Shown here: piece by piece, positions 17,338-27,960 of the stretch
Layout of the letters: the number at the start of each line of letters is the position of its first letter
Position numbering within the stretch: position 1 is the stretch's first letter
Source of the DNA: Clostridia bacterium
Lineage (GTDB): Bacteria; Bacillota; Clostridia; TANB77; CAG-508
Assembly: GCA_017936925.1 (NCBI GenBank)
Contig: JAGBEP010000021.1
Location: forward strand, 1 to 59,384
Reading direction: 5' to 3'
Length of the DNA: 59,384 bases
Notes under the pieces: generated by a model
Seen by the model: only the letters and a program-made list of their open reading frames with translations
Told to the model about the DNA's origin: nothing
Database searches by the model: none
Made by a program: the position numbers and the translations under genes

Positions 17338-18321
17338 ATGTTAGAAGAAAAAGTAGAAAAAACAATAACCAAATATCATTTAATAGAAAAAAATGATTCA
17401 ATTGTAATTGGAGTATCAGGTGGACCTGACTCTATGACTCTGTTATTTATTTTATTAAAATTAAAAGAAAAATATAACTTAAAAATATATGTAGCACACA
17501 TTAATCATATGATAAGAGAAAATGCTCAAAAAGATGAACAATATGTAAAAGAATTTTGCAATAGAAATAATATTCAATTATTTATAAAAAGAGAAGATGT
17601 AATATTAAAATCAAAAAAAGAAAAAAAGGGATTAGAAGAAGCAGGAAGAGAAGTAAGATATGATTTTTTTGAAGAAGTTCTAAAAGAAACAAAATCAAAT
17701 AAAATAGCAATAGCACATAATTTAAATGATAAAGCAGAAACTATTATAATGAATGCTATAAGAGGAAGTGGACTTAGTGGACTAAGAGGAATAGAACCTA
17801 AAAGAGGCAAATACGTAAGACCACTAATAGAAATAGATAGAAAAGAAATTGAAAAATACTGTGAGGATAATAAGATTAATCCAAGACATGATGAATCAAA
17901 CGACGATAATAATTATACTAGAAATAAGATTAGAAACATTGCTATTCCATACATACAAAAAGAGTTAAATTCAAACATAATAAACAATTTAAACAGATTA
18001 TCAGAAATAGTAAAAGAAAATGAAGAATATATTGAAAAAGAAACAAACAAAGCTTTTCAAGAAATTTTGATTTGCCAAAAGGAAAATAAAATTGAATATA
18101 ACATACAAAAATTTAATCAAAAAGAAAAAATAATTCAAAAAAAATTAGTATTAAAAGGAATTGAAAAAACATTAGGAAATTGCCAAGGAATTGAAAAAAT
18201 AAACATAGAAGATATAATAAAATTATTCAATAATAATATAGGAAACAAGTTTTTGATGCCAAATAAAAAAATAAAAATTGGAATTAAAAATAAAAAAATA
18301 TACTTTGAAAAAGTAATATAA
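17338..18321 (+). CDS. tilS: tRNA(Ile)-lysidine synthase
   Basis: 327 residues. An N-type ATP pyrophosphatase with the P-loop SGGPDSM (about 29-35) and the family motif AHINHMIRENAQKDE. It converts the wobble C34 of tRNA-Ile(CAU) to lysidine so that AUA is read as Ile, important here because AUA is a very common codon. It is shorter than the roughly 450-residue enzymes, and the C-terminal domain appears reduced. AAGGAG precedes the ATG. It may be transcribed on its own between dnaB and ftsH. Confidence 0.92.
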   Translation: MLEEKVEKTITKYHLIEKNDSIVIGVSGGPDSMTLLFILLKLKEKYNLKIYVAHINHMIRENAQKDEQYVKEFCNRNNIQLFIKREDVILKSKKEKKGLEEAGREVRYDFFEEVLKETKSNKIAIAHNLNDKAETIIMNAIRGSGLSGLRGIEPKRGKYVRPLIEIDRKEIEKYCEDNKINPRHDESNDDNNYTRNKIRNIAIPYIQKELNSNIINNLNRLSEIVKENEEYIEKETNKAFQEILICQKENKIEYNIQKFNQKEKIIQKKLVLKGIEKTLGNCQGIEKINIEDIIKLFNNNIGNKFLMPNKKIKIGIKNKKIYFEKVI

Positions 18322-18431
18322 AATAAAGATTACAATCATATTTCAATTTTGGAAATTATGTTGTAAATGAAAAATAGTTATGTTATATTGAAATAGAATA
18401 TATTAGTGTGCTTACTAAGGAGGAATATAAT

Positions 18432-20237
18432 TTGAAAAAAGGAATTAAAAAAGTAGCAATGTGGCTAATATTACTAATTATATTTATAATGATAATATCA
18501 GCCATAAGTGGAAATATGTACAAGAAGATGTCATATTCTGAATTGCTAACCAATATCCAAAATGATAAAGTAGAGTCAATTCAGATTGCAGATGATAACA
18601 AAACAGCAAGTGTAAAAATAAAAGAGGATGAAGTTGAAAAAACAGTTACAATACCAAGTTTAGATACATTTATGTTTAAAATTTCTGAACAATTAACTGA
18701 AGGAAAAATAGAACTTGCACAAACTGAAGAATCAAAATTTTTAAGCATATTAGAAGCATTTGGCCCAACAATACTTCTAATGGTATTCATATTCTTTATA
18801 TGGGTAATGTTTATGAATCCAAATTCTCAGAGTGGAAATAAAACAATGACTTTTGGAAAGTCAAAAGCTAGAATGATGACAGCTGCTGACAAAAATAAAA
18901 TAACTTTTGCAGATGTAGCCGGAATAGAAGAAGAAAAACAAGAATTAGAAGAAATAGTAGAATTTTTAAAAAATCCAAAGAAATTTACAGATATGGGAGC
19001 TAGAATACCTAAAGGAGTTCTATTAGTAGGTCATCCTGGAACAGGTAAAACATTACTTGCAAAGGCCGTAGCTGGAGAAGCAGGAGTACCATTCTTCATT
19101 ATAAGTGGATCTGATTTCGTTGAAATGTTCGTAGGTGTCGGAGCTTCAAGAGTTAGAGATTTGTTTGAACAAGCTAAAAAGAATGCACCTTGTATAGTAT
19201 TCATAGATGAAATTGATGCTGTTGGGCGTCAAAGAGGAGCAGGACTTGGTGGAGGACATGATGAAAGAGAGCAAACATTAAACCAATTACTAGTTGAAAT
19301 GGACGGATTTGCTCCAAATGAAGGTGTTATAGTATTAGCTGCTACAAACAGACCAGACGTATTAGACAAAGCTTTATTAAGAGCAGGAAGATTCGACAGA
19401 CAAATAGTAGTAGCACCACCTGATGTAAAAGCTAGAGAACAAATCCTAAAAGTACATGCAGAAAAGAAAAAATTAGCAGAAGATGTTGATTTAGGAACAA
19501 TAGCTAAGAACACTGCTGGATTTGTTGGAGCAGACTTAGAAAATATCTTAAATGAAGCAGCTTTAGTTGCAGCAAAACAAGATAAAAAAGAAATTAATAT
19601 GAAAGATATTGAAGATGCAATGATAAAAGTTACAATGGGACCTGAGAAAAAATCAAAAGTCATTAGCGATAAAGAAAGAAAACTAGTAGCATTCCATGAA
19701 GCAGGTCACGCAGTAGTAAGCAAATTTTTACCAACGCAAGATCAAGTACATCAAATATCAATTGTTCCTAGAGGAATGGCTGGAGGTTATACTATGTATA
19801 GACCTACAGAAGATAAATCATTTATGTCAAAAACAGAAATGGAAGAAAGTATTGTATCATTACTTGGAGGAAGAGTTGCTGAAGAATTAGTTTTAGGAGA
19901 TATATCTACTGGAGCAAGCAATGATATTGAAAGAGCATCTAAAATTGCTAGAGATATGGTAACAAGATATGGAATGAGTCCTAAGATAGGAACAATTACA
20001 TTTGGAAGTGGTCAAGAAGAAGTATTTTTAGGAAGAGACTTTGGACATACAAAAAATTATAGTGAAACAACATCAGCAGAAATAGATATGGAAGTAAAAT
20101 CTATAATTGACAAAGCATATAGAACAGCAGAACAAATACTAAATATGAATATGGACAAATTAACCAAAGTTGCTAATATACTAATTGAAAAAGAAAAAAT
20201 TGAAGGAGAAGAATTTAACGAAATATTTAATTCATAA
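18432..20237 (+). CDS. ftsH: ATP-dependent zinc metalloprotease FtsH
   Basis: 601 residues from TTG at 18432, chosen for AAGGAGG eight bases upstream. A membrane helix at about 8-28, an extracytoplasmic loop, a second helix at about 110-130, an AAA+ domain with Walker [10 protein letters not shown] and the SRH arginines ([10 protein letters not shown]), and a peptidase domain with HEAGH and a later zinc-ligand Asp are present. The Walker A reads GHPGTGKT, where GPPGTGKT is usual. It degrades misfolded membrane proteins and regulatory proteins. The tilS-ftsH order is common in Bacillota, although hpt is missing between them. Confidence 0.95.
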   Translation: MKKGIKKVAMWLILLIIFIMIISAISGNMYKKMSYSELLTNIQNDKVESIQIADDNKTASVKIKEDEVEKTVTIPSLDTFMFKISEQLTEGKIELAQTEESKFLSILEAFGPTILLMVFIFFIWVMFMNPNSQSGNKTMTFGKSKARMMTAADKNKITFADVAGIEEEKQELEEIVEFLKNPKKFTDMGARIPKGVLLVGHPGTGKTLLAKAVAGEAGVPFFIISGSDFVEMFVGVGASRVRDLFEQAKKNAPCIVFIDEIDAVGRQRGAGLGGGHDEREQTLNQLLVEMDGFAPNEGVIVLAATNRPDVLDKALLRAGRFDRQIVVAPPDVKAREQILKVHAEKKKLAEDVDLGTIAKNTAGFVGADLENILNEAALVAAKQDKKEINMKDIEDAMIKVTMGPEKKSKVISDKERKLVAFHEAGHAVVSKFLPTQDQVHQISIVPRGMAGGYTMYRPTEDKSFMSKTEMEESIVSLLGGRVAEELVLGDISTGASNDIERASKIARDMVTRYGMSPKIGTITFGSGQEEVFLGRDFGHTKNYSETTSAEIDMEVKSIIDKAYRTAEQILNMNMDKLTKVANILIEKEKIEGEEFNEIFNS

Positions 20238-20253
20238 CATCCAAAAACAAAAA

Positions 20254-20288
20254 AATACACCTTGGAATATCCAAGGTGTATTTCTTTA
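20254..20288 (+). terminator. Terminator after ftsH
   Basis: A 12-bp perfect stem AATACACCTTGG (20254-20265) / CCAAGGTGTATT (20271-20282), then a T-rich tail. Confidence 0.85.
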
Positions 20289-20680
20289 TGCTAGTAATAT
20301 AAAAAAAGAAATTTGAGGCAATTTAAGATTAAATAAGAATGAAAAATATATACCTAAAAAGAAATAAGGAAATAAAAATGATTTTTTAAAAAACGTCAAA
20401 AATATATTTTTAAAATAAAATGAGTAAAAGAGAAAAAGCCTGAAATTTTAAGTAAAATAAAAAATACAATACTAAAACAAAAAAACAAAAAACAGAAAAA
20501 ATAAAAAAATCATTTTTTGAAAAATAAAAAAATGTAAAACAAATGTAATATGAAATTAGCTAATCTTAGAACTACATGAAATAATGCAAAAAGCAACCGA
20601 ACAACAACATTATAAGTCAAACAACTAAAACTATTGGGAACAAAGAGAAAGAGAGCATAGATTACATAAGCTATATGCAT
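20289..20680. other. Long A-rich intergenic region upstream of nrdD
   Basis: About 390 bases, extremely A-rich on the plus strand, with many stops in all frames and no ribosome site leading an open frame. I saw no clear NrdR box pair and no gene remnant. Confidence 0.5.
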
Positions 20681-20708
20681 TTGACATTATAAATTTGGAT
20701 GATAAAAT
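20681..20708 (+). promoter_or_regulatory. Promoter of nrdDG
   Basis: TTGACA (20681-20686), a 16-base spacer, then TAAAAT (20703-20708). In the leader a small hairpin CAATATC / GATATTG (20732-20750) lies between the promoter and the AGGGGG site. Confidence 0.75.
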
Positions 20709-20780
20709 ACACTCATCAAACAAAAGAAAAACAATATCAAAAAGATATTGCAATAGAAATACTTATATTAGGGGGAAATC

Positions 20781-22964
20781 ATGAAAGTAATCAAAAGAGA
20801 TGGAACAATAGTTGAATTTGACGATGAAAAAATCAGAATAGCAATAGGAAAAGCAAATAATGAGGTATCAAGAAAAGACAAAGCAACTCAAGAAGAAATT
20901 GAAGAGATAGCTAAGTACATAAGAGAATTAAGAAAAAACAGAATATTAGTTGAAGATATTCAAGACATGATTGAAGAGAAATTAATGGAGTTTGGAAAAT
21001 ATAACTTAGCCAGAAAATATATTACTTATAGATATACTAGAGCTTTAGTTAGAAAATCAAACACAACAGATCAATCAATAAAAGAACTAATTGATGGAGA
21101 AAGTGAATATTGGAACACAGAAAATGCAAATAAAAATGCAAGAGTAGTTACTACTCAAAGAGATTACTTAGCAGGAATTACAAGCACAGACATAACAAGA
21201 AGATTCTTGTTACCAGAAGATATTGTTAATGCGCACGATGAAGGAATAATTCACTTTCATGATGCAGATTATTTTGCACAAAATGCACTACATAACTGCG
21301 AATTAATAAACTTAGAAGATATGCTACAAAATGGAACTGTTGTAAACGAAGTAATGATAGAAAAGCCACATAGATTTATAACCGCAGCAACAATTGCTAC
21401 ACAAATAATTTTAGCAGTAACATCTTCAAGCTATGGAGGAGCAACAGTATCATTAAGTCATTTAGCTCCATTCGTTAGAGATAGTTATAATAGATATTAT
21501 AAAAAATATAAAGAAAGAAAATTAACTGAAGAACAATGTAAGAAATTTGCAATGGAAGATACTAAAAAAGAAGTTGCAGATGGAGTTCAAACATTTAACT
21601 ATCAAGTAAATAGTATGACAAATACTAATGGACAAGCCCCATTTTTAAGTGTATGTATGTATTTAGGAGAAACAGACGAATACAAAGACGAACTTGCAAT
21701 GATTATAGAAGAGTTTTTAAATCAAAGAATATTAGGATTTAAAAATAAAAAAGGAGTTTATGTAACACCAGCATTCCCAAAATTACTATATGTTCTTGAA
21801 GAAGACAATATTAGAGAAGGAAGCAAATATTGGTATTTAACAGAACTTGCCGCTAAATGCAGTGCAAAAAGATTAGTTCCTGATTATATTAGTGAAAAAG
21901 TAATGAAAAAATTAAAAATAAATCAATACGGGGATGGAGAATGTTATCCTTGTATGGGTTGTAGATCTTTCTTGACACCTGATAGAATAAAAGGTAACAT
22001 AGCAAATGCTAAAAACTATGTAGAAGGAAAAGGAAAATACTATGGAAGATTCAATCAAGGCGTTGTAACAATAAACCTTCCTGATGTAGCATTATCTTCA
22101 GAAAAAGACATGAAAAAATTCTGGAAAATATTTGAAGAAAGACTAGAACTTTGCCATAAAGCTCTAAAAATAAGACATGAAAGACTAGCACAAGCAATAA
22201 GTGATGTAGCACCAGTAGTTTGGCAATATGGAGCATTAGCAAGATTGCCACAAGGAGCTTCTATACATGACTTATTACACGGAGGATATTCAACAATATC
22301 ATTAGGATATGCAGGACTTTATGAATGTGTTAAATACATGACAGGAAAAAGTCATACAGATAACGGTGAAGGAGAAAAATTCGGACTAGAAGTAATGCAA
22401 AAACTTAATGACAAATGTGCAGAATGGAAAGAAAAAGAAGATATAGATTACAGTGTATATGGAACACCAATAGAATCAACAACATATAAATTTGCAAAAT
22501 GCTTACAAAAGAGATTTGGAAAAGTAGAAGGAATAACAGATAGAAGCTATATTACAAATTCATATCATGTACCTGTATTCGAAGAAATAGATGCATTTAC
22601 AAAATTAAAATTAGAAAGCAAATTCCAAAAATTAAGCCCAGGAGGAGCAATATCATATGTTGAAACTCCAAACCTACAAAATAATTTAGATGCAGTAATT
22701 GAACTGATTAAATTTATATATGATAACATTATGTATGCTGAATTAAATACAAAATCTGACTACTGCCAAGAATGTGGATACAGTGGAGAAATATTAATTG
22801 ATGAAAACTTAGAATGGTATTGCCCAAATTGCGGAAACAGAAACCATGATACACTAAATGTAGCTAGAAGAACATGCGGATATATAGGCAGCAATTTCTG
22901 GAACAAAGGAAGAACACAAGAAATTAAAGAAAGAGTATTACACTTAGATAATAAAGATGCTTAA
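20781..22964 (+). CDS. nrdD: Anaerobic (class III) ribonucleoside-triphosphate reductase
   Basis: 727 residues. An ATP-cone domain (about 1-90, VIKRDGTIVEFDDEKI) is followed by the ten-stranded barrel. The C-terminus has a Cys4 zinc site (CQECG and CPNCG) and the glycyl-radical loop RRTCGYIGSN. The enzyme reduces NTPs to dNTPs with formate and is inactivated by oxygen, supporting an anaerobic host. It is co-transcribed with its activase at 23003. Confidence 0.96.
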   Translation: MKVIKRDGTIVEFDDEKIRIAIGKANNEVSRKDKATQEEIEEIAKYIRELRKNRILVEDIQDMIEEKLMEFGKYNLARKYITYRYTRALVRKSNTTDQSIKELIDGESEYWNTENANKNARVVTTQRDYLAGITSTDITRRFLLPEDIVNAHDEGIIHFHDADYFAQNALHNCELINLEDMLQNGTVVNEVMIEKPHRFITAATIATQIILAVTSSSYGGATVSLSHLAPFVRDSYNRYYKKYKERKLTEEQCKKFAMEDTKKEVADGVQTFNYQVNSMTNTNGQAPFLSVCMYLGETDEYKDELAMIIEEFLNQRILGFKNKKGVYVTPAFPKLLYVLEEDNIREGSKYWYLTELAAKCSAKRLVPDYISEKVMKKLKINQYGDGECYPCMGCRSFLTPDRIKGNIANAKNYVEGKGKYYGRFNQGVVTINLPDVALSSEKDMKKFWKIFEERLELCHKALKIRHERLAQAISDVAPVVWQYGALARLPQGASIHDLLHGGYSTISLGYAGLYECVKYMTGKSHTDNGEGEKFGLEVMQKLNDKCAEWKEKEDIDYSVYGTPIESTTYKFAKCLQKRFGKVEGITDRSYITNSYHVPVFEEIDAFTKLKLESKFQKLSPGGAISYVETPNLQNNLDAVIELIKFIYDNIMYAELNTKSDYCQECGYSGEILIDENLEWYCPNCGNRNHDTLNVARRTCGYIGSNFWNKGRTQEIKERVLHLDNKDA

Positions 22965-23002
22965 TAAAACATAAAAGAAAAAAGCAGTTGAGGAGAAAAA
23001 AC

Positions 23003-23497
23003 ATGAGGTACAATAAGATTAGAAAAATGGACATTTCAGATGGACCAGGAGTCAGAGTTTCAATATTTATGCAAGGTTGCACTTTTAATTGCAAAAATTG
23101 CTTTAATCCAGAAACTCACGACTTTGAAAAAGGAGAAGAATTCACAGATGAAACAATAAACAAAGTATTAAATCTATGTGAGAAAGATCATATTGCCGGT
23201 CTATCAATTTTAGGCGGAGAACCTATGCACCCAAAAAACATAGAAGGAACAACAAAACTTGCACGAGAGTTTAAAAAGAAATTTCCAAATAAAACATTGT
23301 GGACATGGTCAGGCTTTAACTTTGAAAACAATTTAAAAGATAAAGAAGTTATGAAATATGTAGATGTACTTGTTGACGGTCAATATATTGACGAACAAAG
23401 TAATCCAACGCTAAAATGGAAAGGCTCTGAAAATCAAAGAGTAATAGATGTACAAAAATCATTAGCAAATAATACAGTGATTAAATTTGAAGGATAA
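23003..23497 (+). CDS. nrdG: Anaerobic ribonucleotide reductase activating protein (radical SAM)
   Basis: 164 residues from the ATG at 23003 (AGGAG at 22991; an upstream TTG at 22988 is less likely). The radical-SAM Cys triad appears as CTFNCKNC (CX3CX2C), followed by the SAM-binding LGGEP motif. It makes the 5'-deoxyadenosyl radical that installs the glycyl radical in NrdD. It lies 38 bases after nrdD in the same operon, ended by a strong hairpin. Confidence 0.94.
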   Translation: MRYNKIRKMDISDGPGVRVSIFMQGCTFNCKNCFNPETHDFEKGEEFTDETINKVLNLCEKDHIAGLSILGGEPMHPKNIEGTTKLAREFKKKFPNKTLWTWSGFNFENNLKDKEVMKYVDVLVDGQYIDEQSNPTLKWKGSENQRVIDVQKSLANNTVIKFEG

Positions 23498-23508
23498 TAA
23501 AATAATAA

Positions 23509-23548
23509 AAAAGAATATCTATTTTAAAATAGATATTCTTTTTTTATT
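23509..23548 (+). terminator. Terminator after nrdG
   Basis: An almost perfect long palindrome, AAGAATATCTATTTT / AAAATAGATATTCTT (about 23511-23540), then T-run. Confidence 0.85.
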
Positions 23549-23693
23549 AGAACCTTTTATAGATTAAAAGCCCACAAAAACAAATATTAGATGTATTTTT
23601 TGTTTCAGTAATGAAATATTTTTGTAAAAAATTATGTAACCTTGGAAGGATTTGAAAATTTTATGTCGAATATTATAAAAAGAAAGGAACAAA

Positions 23694-25475
23694 ATGGTGC
23701 GATATAGTGACGAATTAATTGATGAAATTAGATCTTCAAATGATATAGTAGATACAATATCCCAATATGTAACATTAAAAAGAAGTGGAAGAAATTTTTT
23801 CGGATTATGCCCTTTTCACAAAGAAAAATCTCCTTCTTTTTCTGTTTCACCTGATAAACAGATATTTCATTGTTTTGGGTGTGGTGTCGGAGGAAATGTT
23901 ATTCATTTTATAAGTAAAATAGAAAATTTAGATTTTAGAGAAACGTTAGAGTTTTTAGCTGAAAGATCTGGTATAGATTTACCAACTTCAGAAAACGATC
24001 AATATAGCAAACGTCAATTTCTAAAAGACAAAGTTTTCAAAATAAATGAAGAAACAGCAAAATTTTATCATGAAAATCTATACAAGCCAACAGCTAAACC
24101 TGCTCAAGAATATGTTAAAACTAGAAAACTAAACAATAGTACATTAAAATCATTTTTAATAGGTTATTCAGGAACATATAATGAGTTATATAAACATTTA
24201 AAACAAAAAGGTTTTCAAGATGAAGAAATATTGGCATCTAGTCTAGTTAATAAAAATGATAGAGGCCAATTTATTGACAGATTTAGAAATAGATTAATGA
24301 TTCCTATAATGGATATTAGAGGAAAAGTTATAGCTTTTGGCGGAAGAGTACTTGATAAATCATTACCTAAATATATCAACTCACCAGAAAATATTGTTTA
24401 TTCGAAAGGAAGAAATTTATTTGGGCTAAATATAGCTAAAAAAGGAAATTTAGATAAAATAGTTATAGTAGAAGGCTATATGGATGCAATTTCTTTATAC
24501 CAAAGAGGAATAACAAATGTAGTAGCATCATTAGGAACAGCACTCACAGAAGCTCAAGGAAGATTACTAAGAAAGTATGCAGGACAAGTAATAATAAGCT
24601 ATGATTCAGATGCAGCTGGACAAGCAGCTACTATGAGGGGATTAGAAATTCTAAAAAATTTAGGATGTGATGTCAGAATACTTCAAATGGAAGGTGCAAA
24701 AGATCCTGATGAATATGTTATAAAATTTGGAAGTGGCAGATTTAATTTATTAATTGAAAAAGCAATATCACTTGTAGAATTTAAAATCAAAGTGTTAAAA
24801 AATAAATACAATCTAGAAAATACTAATGACAAAATAAAATTCTTACAAGAAATTGCAAAAATATTAGTAAATGTAGAAAGCCAAATAGAACTAGAAATAC
24901 AAATAGAAAATGTTTCTAGAGATTATAATATTTCGAAAGAAGCAATTTATGCAGAAATCAACAAAATAAAATATGTAAATAAAACTAAAGAAATAGAGAC
25001 CGAAAATAAAGCTAAGCCCAACATAATAAGAAAGCAAGAAACAAAAATTGATGAATCTACAATAAGAAGAGAAAATGTAATTATATATTTATTAATTAAT
25101 GGAAATGAAGAAGATAGAGAAAAATTAAAAAATAATATAAAAAAAGAAGATTTAAAATATTCTCTAAACAAACAAATAATAGAAAAAATATACGAAGCAA
25201 TTGAACAAAATAAAGAAATAAACAATATTTTAGATTCAATGGAAGATAAAGATCTAATAAGTCATCTTACCAAATTAATGGCTGATGATTATGAAATATC
25301 AGATAATAATAAGTGCATAGAAGATATCATTAATAGTTATAATAAAGAAAGAATGATAGAAAGAAGAAATGAAATTCTTACAAAACTAGAAAACAAAAAT
25401 AATACTAAAGAAGAAATAGCTAGTTTTGAAAGAGAACTAAGTGAAATTATTTTACAATTAGCTAAAATGAAATAG
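23694..25475 (+). CDS. dnaG: DNA primase
   Basis: 593 residues. An N-terminal CHC2 zinc-binding domain (about 35-62, [13 protein letters not shown] with CFGCGVGG) is followed by a TOPRIM catalytic core ([11 protein letters not shown], then [10 protein letters not shown]) and a Lys/Glu-rich C-terminal helicase-binding region. It makes RNA primers with DnaB (15891). AAAGGAAC precedes the ATG. It is co-transcribed with rpoD, eight bases downstream, the usual macromolecular-synthesis arrangement without rpsU. Confidence 0.96.
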   Translation: MVRYSDELIDEIRSSNDIVDTISQYVTLKRSGRNFFGLCPFHKEKSPSFSVSPDKQIFHCFGCGVGGNVIHFISKIENLDFRETLEFLAERSGIDLPTSENDQYSKRQFLKDKVFKINEETAKFYHENLYKPTAKPAQEYVKTRKLNNSTLKSFLIGYSGTYNELYKHLKQKGFQDEEILASSLVNKNDRGQFIDRFRNRLMIPIMDIRGKVIAFGGRVLDKSLPKYINSPENIVYSKGRNLFGLNIAKKGNLDKIVIVEGYMDAISLYQRGITNVVASLGTALTEAQGRLLRKYAGQVIISYDSDAAGQAATMRGLEILKNLGCDVRILQMEGAKDPDEYVIKFGSGRFNLLIEKAISLVEFKIKVLKNKYNLENTNDKIKFLQEIAKILVNVESQIELEIQIENVSRDYNISKEAIYAEINKIKYVNKTKEIETENKAKPNIIRKQETKIDESTIRRENVIIYLLINGNEEDREKLKNNIKKEDLKYSLNKQIIEKIYEAIEQNKEINNILDSMEDKDLISHLTKLMADDYEISDNNKCIEDIINSYNKERMIERRNEILTKLENKNNTKEEIASFERELSEIILQLAKMK

Positions 25476-25483
25476 GAGGAAAT

Positions 25484-26851
25484 ATGGGAAGAGCCAAAAA
25501 AGAAGAAACAGAAAACGAAGAAATACAAAAAGTTCCAGTAAAAAAGAAAAAGGCTTCTGAAAAAATAGAAAATGAACAACTTGAAATTAATGAAGTAAAA
25601 AAAGCTACAAAAAACAAAGTAGAAGAAGTAGAAGAAAGCACAGCTAAAAAATCAAAAAAATCAGAAGAAACTGAAAAAATAGAAAACAATGAAGTTAAAG
25701 AAGATACATCAAAAGCAACAAAGAAAAAAATAAAAGAAATCAAAAAAATTGAAAATCCACAAACAGAGGAAGAAATTGCGAATAACAAAGTATATAATAT
25801 ATTAAAAGCAGCAAAAGAAAATGGAAAAATCACTTATGGAGAACTTGCAAGTCAATTAGGTGATGTTACACCAGACCAAATCGATAAAGTGTTTGATGTA
25901 TTTGAAGAACTAGGAGTAGACGTTTTAAAAGATGATACAGATGACGAACCTGACATTGAAGACCTAGAAGAGGTAGAAGAAATCAAGTTAGAAGATATGA
26001 ATTCTACTTCTATGGAAGGTATTAGCGTTGATGATCCAGTCAGAATGTATTTAAGAGAAATAGGAAGAATACCACTTCTAACATTTGAAGAAGAATTAGA
26101 TTTAGCTAAAAGAATCTTAGAAGATGACGAAGAAGCAAAACAAAAATTAGCTGAATCAAACTTAAGACTAGTTGTAAGTATAGCTAAGAAATATGTTGGA
26201 AGAGGAATGCTATTCTTAGACTTAATCCAAGAAGGAAACATGGGATTAATAAAAGCAGTAGAAAAATTTGATTATACAAAAGGATTTAAATTTAGTACTT
26301 ACGCTACTTGGTGGATTAGACAAGCTATTACTAGAGCAATAGCAGATCAAGCTAGAACTATAAGAATACCAGTTCATATGGTTGAAACAATTAATAAATT
26401 AATAAGAACATCAAGGCACTTATTACAACAATTAGGAAGAGAGCCTACGCCAGAAGAAATAGCAAAAGAAATGGAAATAACAGTAGAAAAGGTTATGGAA
26501 ATTCAAAAGATAGCACAAGATCCAGTATCTTTAGAAACACCTATAGGAGAAGAGGATGATAGCCATTTAGGAGATTTTATACCAGATGATGAATCACCAG
26601 CTCCTCAAGATTCAGCAGCATATACATTATTAAAAGAACAATTAGAAGAAGTAATGGAAACATTAACACCTAGAGAAGCAAAAGTATTAAAACTAAGATT
26701 TGGGTTAGAAGATGGAAAAGCTAGAACTCTTGAAGAAGTGGGACGTGAATTCCAAGTAACTCGTGAAAGAATAAGACAAATCGAAGCAAAAGCATTAAGA
26801 AAATTAAGACATCCAAGTAGAAGCAAAAGATTAAAAGATTACATGAGCTAA
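25484..26851 (+). CDS. rpoD: Primary sigma factor RpoD/SigA
   Basis: 455 residues. An unusual Lys/Glu-rich N-terminal extension (about 1-90) is followed by region 1.1 ([18 protein letters not shown]), region 1.2 ([18 protein letters not shown]), region 2 ([32 protein letters not shown]), region 3, and region 4.2 ([19 protein letters not shown]). It directs transcription from the TTGACA/TATAAT promoters found throughout this window. AGGAGG precedes the ATG, and it follows dnaG directly. Confidence 0.96.
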   Translation: MGRAKKEETENEEIQKVPVKKKKASEKIENEQLEINEVKKATKNKVEEVEESTAKKSKKSEETEKIENNEVKEDTSKATKKKIKEIKKIENPQTEEEIANNKVYNILKAAKENGKITYGELASQLGDVTPDQIDKVFDVFEELGVDVLKDDTDDEPDIEDLEEVEEIKLEDMNSTSMEGISVDDPVRMYLREIGRIPLLTFEEELDLAKRILEDDEEAKQKLAESNLRLVVSIAKKYVGRGMLFLDLIQEGNMGLIKAVEKFDYTKGFKFSTYATWWIRQAITRAIADQARTIRIPVHMVETINKLIRTSRHLLQQLGREPTPEEIAKEMEITVEKVMEIQKIAQDPVSLETPIGEEDDSHLGDFIPDDESPAPQDSAAYTLLKEQLEEVMETLTPREAKVLKLRFGLEDGKARTLEEVGREFQVTRERIRQIEAKALRKLRHPSRSKRLKDYMS

Positions 26852-26867
26852 GAGGGAGTGATTAAAG

Positions 26868-27023
26868 ATGGGAAAAAGAAATATACAAATTATTCCAGGA
26901 GACGGGAATATAGAAATATCACCAGCAGAAGATCACATAAATGATATTTATGATAATGAAAAGAAAAAGCCAAGAAAAGATGAAATTGTTGTACCAACTC
27001 CTAAGAAAAAAGAAGACGAATAA
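26868..27023 (+). CDS. Small charged protein of unknown function after rpoD
   Basis: 51 residues, very hydrophilic, rich in Lys, Asp, Glu and Ile (MGKRNIQIIPGDGNIEIS...). A ribosome site AGAGGGAG lies at a good distance and the gene is 16 bases after rpoD, so it is very likely in the same operon. Codon use matches the host. No family recognised. It ends next to the bidirectional terminator. Confidence 0.65.
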   Translation: MGKRNIQIIPGDGNIEISPAEDHINDIYDNEKKKPRKDEIVVPTPKKKEDE

Positions 27024-27077
27024 AAAAAACCATAAAGGGCTCACTGGCGAAGGCCAATGAGCTCTTTATGGTTTTTT
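27024..27077. terminator. Bidirectional terminator
   Basis: A long stem pairs AAAAAACCATAAAG plus GCTCA (27024-27043) with TGAGC plus CTTTATGGTTTTTT (27058-27077), with A-run and T-run on the two sides. It serves rpoD and the convergent GC-richer gene, whose stop lies inside the 3' arm. Confidence 0.88.
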
Positions 27078-27296
27078 ATTCAGTTTTAATGCGTTTGCTT
27101 CGGAGTCGAAAACAAGTTCGATATCTGGGGGATATTCTATCCCATTGACAGAAATGGAAATCAGTTTTGAAGGATTCTCATCCTTATATCGATAAATGAT
27201 ATAAATAAGGTGAGATAAATACGTTTCTGATTTCAAATTTCCTGACTCATAATAATTCCGAAGCGGAGAAATACTCTCAAGATGCTTAGGCTTCAT
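27066..27296 (-). CDS. Small GC-richer protein of unknown function, probably acquired
   Basis: 76 residues starting MKPKHLESISPL, with a Tyr-rich middle (YIIYRYKD) and no recognised family. A GAAAGGAG site lies upstream of the ATG. Base use is GC-richer than the flanks (GGAGTCG, CCGAAGC). Codon 13 is an in-frame CGG (27258-27260) read as an ordinary triplet; a +1 shift would reach TGA within ten codons. It shares the palindromic terminator with the rpoD operon. Confidence 0.62.
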   Translation of the reverse strand: MKPKHLESISPLRNYYESGNLKSETYLSHLIYIIYRYKDENPSKLISISVNGIEYPPDIELVFDSEANALKLNKKP

Positions 27297-27383
27297 AAGA
27301 ATGACTCCTTTCGATAATGAGAATAATACAATTATAACATATTATGTGAAGCAATGCAAGAAAAGATATTTTTAAATAGAATA

Positions 27384-27830
27384 TTAACTATTTAAAAGAA
27401 AATAAGTTTCTCGATACGTATTAAATAAAAATTTAGCTTTAAATTTTATTTCATCATCTATATCACATTCAGTATCAATATTTGAAATATTTTGCCATTT
27501 TACTAAGTTATTTTCACTATTATTAGATAATTTTTTATTCAAAGGAAAAGCAACAAACTGAAAATCAATCATATCACCAACCTTATTTTTATAATGTTCA
27601 ACATAAACAGGTTGATAATTAAAACTAGTAAAAGAACTATTATTAAGTAAAGATACATCTATACCAGTTTCTTCCTTAGCTTCTCTCAAACAAGTTTCAA
27701 AAGGTAATTCCATATTTTCAATATGGCCACCAGGTTGCAACCATTTTTCTAATTTTTTATTATACATTAAAAGAATTGTCTCAGCTTCAAAGTCAATAAT
27801 ATAAACTGATGCACAATATTGTCTTTTCAT
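27384..27830 (-). CDS. Nudix hydrolase
   Basis: 148 residues from the ATG at 27830 (GAGGTG site; an ATG at 27842 is possible). The Nudix box GX5EX7REUXEEXGU is complete: GGHIENMELPFETCLREAKEETGI (about residues 37-60; binding residues G, E, REAKEE). It hydrolyses a nucleoside diphosphate linked to another group, possibly an oxidised nucleotide. The substrate cannot be told. It is divergent from the HAD gene at 27961, with its promoter in the shared region. Confidence 0.88.
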   Translation of the reverse strand: MKRQYCASVYIIDFEAETILLMYNKKLEKWLQPGGHIENMELPFETCLREAKEETGIDVSLLNNSSFTSFNYQPVYVEHYKNKVGDMIDFQFVAFPLNKKLSNNSENNLVKWQNISNIDTECDIDDEIKFKAKFLFNTYRETYFLLNS

Positions 27831-27903
27831 ATTACACCTCAAAATAATTTTTTTAAATTATATCACATAATCATAAATAATGAAAAACTATACAAGTTAA
27901 ATA

Positions 27904-27931
27904 TTGACAAAGAATATATTAACTATAAAAT
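27904..27931 (+). promoter_or_regulatory. Promoter of the HAD-like gene
   Basis: TTGACA (27904-27909), a 16-base spacer, then TAAAAT (27926-27931). Confidence 0.7.
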
Positions 27932-27960
27932 ATAAATATAAACAAATAAAGAGGGAAAAA

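Noticed and set aside
20289..20680. Possible RNA gene or riboswitch before nrdD
   Set aside because: Only A-rich sequence with one tiny hairpin near the promoter; no conserved riboswitch or NrdR box pair recognised.
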